A DNA stretch of 26,701 nt from a virus, in IMG/VR virus record IMGVR_UViG_3300042402_000088, positions 1-26,701 of that record. The stretch is one strand, 5' to 3'. Below the pieces are notes generated by a model. It did not search any database. It was not told the DNA's origin and saw only the letters and a program-made list of their open reading frames with translations. A program made the position numbers and the translations under genes. Below, in pieces: positions 22,099 to 26,701 of the stretch (position 1 is the first letter of the stretch; each line of letters opens with the position of its first letter).

Positions 22099-23577
22099 TC
22101 AAACAATCGGTTCTGGTTCATCTTGACCCTTGATTGCTTCATTCGCGCCAAACGGGAAGAATGCTAATTCAAGACCAAAAGCGTCAGCCATTTCCTTGTC
22201 GCGCTGCCACTGGCTAAATGTCTCTTCGACATCGCGGCCATACTGACCAGCAACGTCCTGCATCGACATAACGCCATTGTGCATAGCGGTAACGGCTGCG
22301 TTGATTTCCTTTTGAGGATCGACCCACTGCCAACCACGGGGACGGAAACTTGAAGCGGATGAAAACTTGTCAAAGCGCGATACTGGAATTGGAATAAAAC
22401 CAAACTCCATAACGTGCCTGAGCCAAGCATTGTATGCTGGGATGACAAAATGCTCCATCAGGAACTGCTGCATCATCTTATAAGAGTCACGCTCTTCCAG
22501 CGCACCTTGACGGATCGAACTGTAGGATGTGCCTTCCAGATCGTTCGACAGCGCAGCATAGGATACGCCAAGGCCAGACGCGATACCGCGAATGATGCCC
22601 TTCTGGAAATCGCTGAATGCAGTCGCTGGGTGCGATGGATCAAATGGCTTGAAGTCAACGCCATTGGGCAACTGATGGAAAGTGCCTGGTTCCGCATCAA
22701 TGATCGGGACAGTGTTGTCGTAATCGTCGGCTGGGGCATCTTCGCCATTGTCTGACGTAAAGAAGCCCATCTTAGATGCAGCCATACGCGATGCGACCAA
22801 CTCAGCCTCACGGTGAGCGTTCAACATCTTCAACTGGCTCATGGCAGGGGCCAGCCAAGGTTCGCCGCGTGTCTGACCAGCGCGAAGCGGATCATAAACA
22901 TGGATGATATTTTTCGCGTCAATGCGGTTAGACGAATTGATAGAGATGGATGAGAAATCAGAATCACCAGGGTGACGCTTCTTTACCCAATAGGCAACAG
23001 GACGCTGGAACTCATCGACCTCAACGCCCATGCGGATTTCGCGTCCGTTACGCAGCTTCTCGTTCTTCTGCTCATCGATCTGGTCAGATTCAATAGGGTG
23101 GAATGCGATGCCGTGAATAAACACACGGTTAGGCACGATCTGGATAATAGCCTCGCCATCACGCGCAGTCGCTTCTATCACATATTTCTGAAGGTCGATC
23201 CAGCTTAGGCGACCATCTGCCGTGCAGTTGCCTTTAAGGGCAAACTGGGAAAACGCATCTTCAATAATTTGGTTGCCAATTGAATCCAGCGATCCGTTCG
23301 TGTTTCGCGCCTTAACTTGCAGGGTCATGCCCTTGTCACCGACCACGTTGGTCTTGAGCAAGTTCATAAAACGCTTAACGTAAACATCATTACGCGCCAG
23401 TTCACGCGAACGGTTACGCATCAGAACTAGGTCAGGTTTTAATTCACTGTCAGGGCTGCGGCTAGATGCCATAAAGTCGGCAAAGAGCCGACCCGTATTC
23501 GCAGCGTGATAAGAACGCTTCGCTACTTTGTTCTGTACCTTTGGGGGCAAGCCCAATGCTTCACGCCACAAACTCAT
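22099..23577 (-). CDS. Portal protein, lambda gpB family
   Basis: This 492-residue protein starts at ATG 23575-23577 in an ATGA overlap. It has the Phage_portal_2 pattern: a RNRSRELARNDVYVKRF helix near residue 60, VVGDKGMTLQVKA, WIDLQKYVIEATARDGEA, then FHPIESDQID, HVYDPLRAGQTRGEPWLAPA and GLGVSYAALSNDLEGTSYSS. The last part contains FIPIPVSRFDK, RGWQWVDPQKE and a Lys/Ala-rich tail. The length is typical. Twelve copies form the DNA entry ring at one head vertex, where terminase docks and the tail later joins. No anomalies. Confidence 0.93.
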   Translation of the reverse strand: MSLWREALGLPPKVQNKVAKRSYHAANTGRLFADFMASSRSPDSELKPDLVLMRNRSRELARNDVYVKRFMNLLKTNVVGDKGMTLQVKARNTNGSLDSIGNQIIEDAFSQFALKGNCTADGRLSWIDLQKYVIEATARDGEAIIQIVPNRVFIHGIAFHPIESDQIDEQKNEKLRNGREIRMGVEVDEFQRPVAYWVKKRHPGDSDFSSISINSSNRIDAKNIIHVYDPLRAGQTRGEPWLAPAMSQLKMLNAHREAELVASRMAASKMGFFTSDNGEDAPADDYDNTVPIIDAEPGTFHQLPNGVDFKPFDPSHPATAFSDFQKGIIRGIASGLGVSYAALSNDLEGTSYSSIRQGALEERDSYKMMQQFLMEHFVIPAYNAWLRHVMEFGFIPIPVSRFDKFSSASSFRPRGWQWVDPQKEINAAVTAMHNGVMSMQDVAGQYGRDVEETFSQWQRDKEMADAFGLELAFFPFGANEAIKGQDEPEPIV

Positions 23578-24161
23578 AGGAAACGCACCTTCATCGTGGT
23601 CTTAGTCGGCTTTCCAAGAGCAATGGCGTTATCGCGCCGCTCCTTTGAAACTTCCTTGCGATAATAATCGCGCCACTGCAACAAGTCCACAATGGACATT
23701 TTCGCAATAGAGCGACCCTGAATAGAGTAGGAAGACACATCCTTGTCAGCACGACCCTGCAACAAAGACTCAATCTTATTGAGCATAATCTCAGCATGAG
23801 TGCGTGGATCAGCGCCGCTATTGTCGAGGTCTTGGATGGCCTCGAACTCACCGCGCTCAACAACAACGCGGTTGCCGCTGGATGTTTGTACAACTTCAAG
23901 CTGCCAATGATAAAAGCCAGGGGTAAACGCAGCAGATGTCGCGCTACTTGCCGTAAATAAATAATATCCAGTTCTTTCAACCGCAGCTATTTGTATTTCA
24001 GCAGTAGTCCCAGCAGCTATCCGCGCAACATAGTTAGCGGAGTAAAGTGCAGGAGGATAAGTCTCTGCCAGAGCCGTCTTTTTCCACTGAATGAAATCGC
24101 CAACAACGATCTTCAGTGGTTCGCCCTCTGGTGCTTCATTCTCGTCAAAAAGATTAGCCAT
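23574..24161 (-). CDS. Virion protein in the gpW position
   Basis: The ATG at 24159-24161 has a GAGGG ribosome site that overlaps the terminase stop; an ATG one codon earlier (24164) is also possible. The 195-residue protein has two parts: an N-terminal beta-rich domain (about 10-110; FIQWKKTAL, YYLFTASS, FYHWQLEVV) and a helical C-terminal part (about 115-195). The latter carries ADPRTHAEIMLNKIESLL, the SYSIQGRSIAKMS turn and a LLQWRDYYRKEV helix. The helical part recalls small head-completion proteins found between terminase and portal, but lambda gpW is only 68 residues. Function as head-tail joining protein is inferred from position. Confidence 0.68.
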   Translation of the reverse strand: MANLFDENEAPEGEPLKIVVGDFIQWKKTALAETYPPALYSANYVARIAAGTTAEIQIAAVERTGYYLFTASSATSAAFTPGFYHWQLEVVQTSSGNRVVVERGEFEAIQDLDNSGADPRTHAEIMLNKIESLLQGRADKDVSSYSIQGRSIAKMSIVDLLQWRDYYRKEVSKERRDNAIALGKPTKTTMKVRFL

Positions 24162-24167
24162 CATCCC

Positions 24168-26024
24168 TCAGCGCCAGTTGTTAGCGAAACCGCCTCTACG
24201 AACAGGCTTTTTGCCAGCCGTTAAAGGATGGCGTTTATCAGCTTCTTCGACATTTGGCAATTTATGCTTTTCCATGTTAGCATAAAACTTACGGGCCACG
24301 CTATCCATATTTACATTTAGGATCGTAAGAGCCGCAATTGCATACACTCTAACGTCCAAAGCTTCGTTTCTTGTTCGCGTTTTAACCCAGACACGCGATG
24401 GGAAACCCTTGTGATAGCGGATCATCTGCTTTTCAGCAGTTAGCTGCTTAAAATACTCGTCATCCCGCTTGGCAGGGAAGTGACAATAGCCTGGACCAGC
24501 CTCATCCATCTTCAAGCGCGAGTAATGAACCTCTTTTGCCGTATCAACGCCAATGGGATAAAGCGGAACCCTGCCGATGTTGTTCTTGGACGGACGCCCG
24601 ACAATCGGCTTGCCCTCTCCGCCAACACCCTTGATGGCAAACACTCTATGTCCGGCGCGTGTCTTAGCATAGTTGTAAACAGCCCGTGTGTGGTGTCCGC
24701 CAGTATCAATACAGGTGGCACGGACAAGCATTGGCTCACCAGATGGATGCTCATAGGTCGCCAGCAAGACCTCATCGACCTTGTGCCATAGCTGTGTGGT
24801 GGATGGGTCGCCGTAAATTACATGGTAATCGATCTGCCAGCTTTCTTCGCCAGCGCCCCAGCCCACAATCTCGACTTCGACGCGGTCATCCTGAACGTCG
24901 GCTCCAGCCGTCAGCAGTACCACCTCATCAGGGATGCCTTCGTAATCTTCCTTACGCTGCGCCACAGCATAATCATCCACACCCTCGCCAGCATCTTCCC
25001 ATGTCTCGCCAAGGAAGGTGTTTACAAAGGTCTTTAGCCGCATTGGGTTCTTCCGCGCCGCCAAAAACTCCTCGATTGCGTCGGATAACACTGACCACGG
25101 TGAGTAAAGTGCGTTTAAATGGAACCCTGCCACACCGTTGAACGGCGCAAAAGCCACCCATTCACCATTGCGAACAGCCCTGTGCCGATCCGTATCTGAC
25201 CAGACAGAGCCACATTCAGCGCAGTGATAAGCGCCAGTGCTGGGATTATCGTCAGTCCAAGTCACGTTCGACCACGCCAAGACCTGTTTGTGTCCGCATT
25301 GATGGCACGGAACCATAAACTTGCGCTGGTCGCTTTCGTTATAGGCCGACTCAATTCGGCTCCCACCCTTATTCGTAGGCGTGGATACTAGAATGATCTT
25401 CCTGTTCCAGAAGGTTGCGGCTCTTCGTTTGGCAAGAGATATTGGATCGCCCTCTTCACCAGCAGAAGGAGGGTATCGATCAACTTCATCGCAAAGAACA
25501 ACACGAATCGGGCGAGAAGCAAGGGAACTAGGAGAATTAGCGCCGACAAGAGAAAGAGCGCCACCGGGAAAAACTTTATGAAGCGTAGTGTTGTTTGCAT
25601 CTTTGGCCTTACTGTCTTTAACCTTGTCTCGAAGGCAAGGGGTTGAGCGTAACAGACCCGCTGTCACACGGTCCTTACTAAAACTCTGCGCCATATCCAC
25701 AGTTGGCTGCATCATCAGAATAGGCGCAGGATCGTGGGCCATGTGGTATCCAATGGTGTTCAGCAGCATCTCAGACTTGCCAAGCTGCGCACCGCACATC
25801 ACCACAACCTCTTTGACCAGCGGATCAGAGCAAGCATCCATGATACCGCGCTGGTACTCAGCCCTTGATGTCACCCATCGACCAGGCTCAGAACTACTCT
25901 GTGAGTCCAACCGACGTTCATGGTCGGCCCACTGGGCCACACTCATACGCGGAGGCGGCGTCATCTGCTTCATGGCCTTGGCCATTTGCTCCAGTGCGGA
26001 TTCTCTGGTGGCTTGTTCGATCAT
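24168..26024 (-). CDS. Terminase large subunit, GpA family
   Basis: This 618-residue ATPase/nuclease pumps DNA into proheads and cuts the concatemer. ATG 26022-26024 overlaps the small terminase stop. The ATPase domain has a Walker A-like CGAQLGKSEM (about residue 77), LMMQPTVDMAQSFSKDR, and a Walker B VVLCDEVDRYP (about 177). A zinc-binding segment follows (CHQCGHK, then CAECGS, about residues 241-270). The nuclease half begins near 340: LTAGADVQDDRVEVEIVGWG holds the first acidic residue, DTGGHHTRAVYNYAKTR the next. The C terminus is basic. GpA-type terminases usually cut at cos sites, so cohesive ends are likely, though no cos site was identified. Confidence 0.94.
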   Translation of the reverse strand: MIEQATRESALEQMAKAMKQMTPPPRMSVAQWADHERRLDSQSSSEPGRWVTSRAEYQRGIMDACSDPLVKEVVVMCGAQLGKSEMLLNTIGYHMAHDPAPILMMQPTVDMAQSFSKDRVTAGLLRSTPCLRDKVKDSKAKDANNTTLHKVFPGGALSLVGANSPSSLASRPIRVVLCDEVDRYPPSAGEEGDPISLAKRRAATFWNRKIILVSTPTNKGGSRIESAYNESDQRKFMVPCHQCGHKQVLAWSNVTWTDDNPSTGAYHCAECGSVWSDTDRHRAVRNGEWVAFAPFNGVAGFHLNALYSPWSVLSDAIEEFLAARKNPMRLKTFVNTFLGETWEDAGEGVDDYAVAQRKEDYEGIPDEVVLLTAGADVQDDRVEVEIVGWGAGEESWQIDYHVIYGDPSTTQLWHKVDEVLLATYEHPSGEPMLVRATCIDTGGHHTRAVYNYAKTRAGHRVFAIKGVGGEGKPIVGRPSKNNIGRVPLYPIGVDTAKEVHYSRLKMDEAGPGYCHFPAKRDDEYFKQLTAEKQMIRYHKGFPSRVWVKTRTRNEALDVRVYAIAALTILNVNMDSVARKFYANMEKHKLPNVEEADKRHPLTAGKKPVRRGGFANNWR

Positions 26025-26458
26025 ACGATTATCGTCCGGCCCTTCTTAGGGCGTCCGACCTTGCGCTTAGGCTGTTCGACCACAGCGGTTTCAACTGTGG
26101 CCTCTTCTGACACTGATCCAGTGCGGACAGGATCAATGCTGGGCTGGTAGTTGGACAGTTCTGCCAGTGCCTCGCGGATCGCATTCTCCAAATGGTCCTT
26201 CGCCACCACAACATCTGTTTCCGTGGCTAAAATTGGAGCGACTTTAGTAGGCAGGGCAAGAAACTTGGCTTTACAGGCGTGAAGAACGCTTTCCCAAGCC
26301 GCGACAACATCGTTGGTCATGCAAAGAGTGCCGCGAATCTTGGCAAGTTCCAGTTCCGCAATTTCAGCTTCGGCATTTACCTTGCGTGTACGCGCCTCGT
26401 CATACGACGATCCGATTATAACCCCACCAGTGGTAGGTTTACGCTGATATGATGTCAC
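26021..26458 (-). CDS. Terminase small subunit, Nu1-like
   Basis: This 145-residue protein starts at GTG 26456-26458, preceded by a weak AGGA site. It has a charged helix (RKVNAEAEIAELELAKIRG), then WESVLHACKAKFLALPTKVAPIL and a third helix, the pattern of Nu1-like small terminases (oligomerising helical part). The N-terminal winged helix of Nu1 is not evident. Instead the C terminus carries KRKVGRPKKGR, an AT-hook-like element that could provide DNA binding. Its stop overlaps the large subunit start (ATGA), as expected for the pair. The start codon lies within one arm of an inverted repeat (26449-26606). Confidence 0.8.
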   Translation of the reverse strand: MTSYQRKPTTGGVIIGSSYDEARTRKVNAEAEIAELELAKIRGTLCMTNDVVAAWESVLHACKAKFLALPTKVAPILATETDVVVAKDHLENAIREALAELSNYQPSIDPVRTGSVSEEATVETAVVEQPKRKVGRPKKGRTIIV

Positions 26459-26606
26459 AATGGTTCCTAAATTCGTATAAAAATATCATTTTAGTATCCG
26501 TTTAAAACTGCGCCTACCATTTTGTTCCGGTGTTTAGCTGGTAAACTTACTCCCGCATTCCCCCGAAAGCGGTCTACATGGCTCAGTAAAAGCATTGTGA
26601 CATCAT
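26449..26606. repeat. 14-bp inverted repeat flanking the small terminase start
   Basis: CATTGTGACATCAT reads on the plus strand at 26593-26606 and on the minus strand at 26462-26449. The match is exact over 14 bases and the arms are 130 bases apart. One arm contains the GTG start of the small terminase gene. It may be a protein-binding pair (terminase, regulator) or a remnant of rearrangement. A 14-bp match could occur once somewhere in a window of this size by chance, but at such short distance it is uncommon. Confidence 0.6.
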
Positions 26607-26700
26607 GGCAACAGCCTGTCCAGCCCCAATCTACGCAACAATGTTTCAAGAATAGGTTTGGAAATTGCTGTCTCTGGAAATCGTTTGGGCTCCTAATCAC
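26491..26700 (-). CDS. Doubtful ORF upstream of the small terminase, cut by the window edge
   Basis: An open frame of 69 codons runs from the right edge (GTG at 26698-26700) to TAA 26491-26493. The frame is open to the window edge, so a true start may lie outside. The protein is rich in Cys and His (HCC, GCCHDV) and ends in a basic segment (LPAKHRNKM), which is loosely zinc-nuclease-like but matches no family I can name. Other frames here are shorter and broken. It could be the end of a real early gene or a chance frame in the operon's upstream region. The remaining 30 bases before the small terminase are AT-rich and may hold promoter elements, but I cannot pick one out. Confidence 0.3.
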   Translation of the reverse strand: MIRSPNDFQRQQFPNLFLKHCCVDWGWTGCCHDVTMLLLSHVDRFRGNAGVSLPAKHRNKMVGAVLNGY

Positions 26701-26701
26701 C

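Noticed and set aside
26459-26490. AT-rich stretch with a TATACG-like element upstream of the small terminase
   Set aside because: No matching -35 element at proper spacing could be found, so a promoter call would be a guess.

Overview
This window looks like most of the late (virion and lysis) region of a lambda-like siphovirus, either a free phage or part of a prophage. Every gene I can support reads on the minus strand, from the right end of the window to the left. Neighbouring genes are tightly packed and often share ATGA, TAATG or GTGA junctions, as in one long late transcript. I see no integrase, repressor, replication gene, tRNA, IS element or CRISPR array. The host cannot be named: base composition is moderate and there is no host gene. 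The lambda-family terminase and portal, the DUF6950-like tail protein and the secreted proteins suggest a Gram-negative (proteobacterial) host, which is an inference.

Layout, in order of transcription. DNA packaging and head (26.5-19.6 kb): small terminase, GpA-type large terminase, a protein in the gpW position, a lambda-type portal, one ORF joining an S78/U35-type prohead protease to an HK97-type major capsid protein with a strong internal start for the capsid part, a small protein in the lambda FI position, and a head-tail attachment protein in the FII position. Tail tube (19.6-17.1 kb): two related tail-terminator-like genes in tandem, a 47-residue ORF, two closely related tail-tube genes in tandem, and a G/GT assembly chaperone with a classic -1 slippery heptamer (A AAA AAC) and a good T-type extension. 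Tail tip (17.1-11.1 kb): tape measure, two tip/hub proteins, a DUF6950/NlpC-like protein and a large gpI/gpJ-like tip protein. Fibres (11.1-5.8 kb): a small ORF, three fibre genes with modular relatedness, a glycine-rich adhesin-like protein and a tail-fibre assembly chaperone.

The last block (5.8 kb to the left end) is the least conventional. It encodes a short membrane-anchored coiled-coil protein, a secreted protein built largely from Asn/Thr repeats, a secreted protein with a NIDO-like beta domain and about ten acidic repeats of 19-20 residues, a second membrane-anchored coiled-coil protein, a two-helix holin-like protein ending in an EF-hand-like loop, a GH19 endolysin and a small basic membrane protein. 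A bidirectional terminator closes the operon. The three genes at the left end form a plausible lysis cassette. The secreted and coiled-coil proteins just before them have no obvious lambda counterpart and are the best candidates for something undescribed.

The two tandem duplications in the tail-tube module (terminator-like pair, tube pair) are the other clear departure from the lambda plan. The window begins inside or just after a terminator and ends in a 240-base stretch upstream of the small terminase whose content is uncertain.
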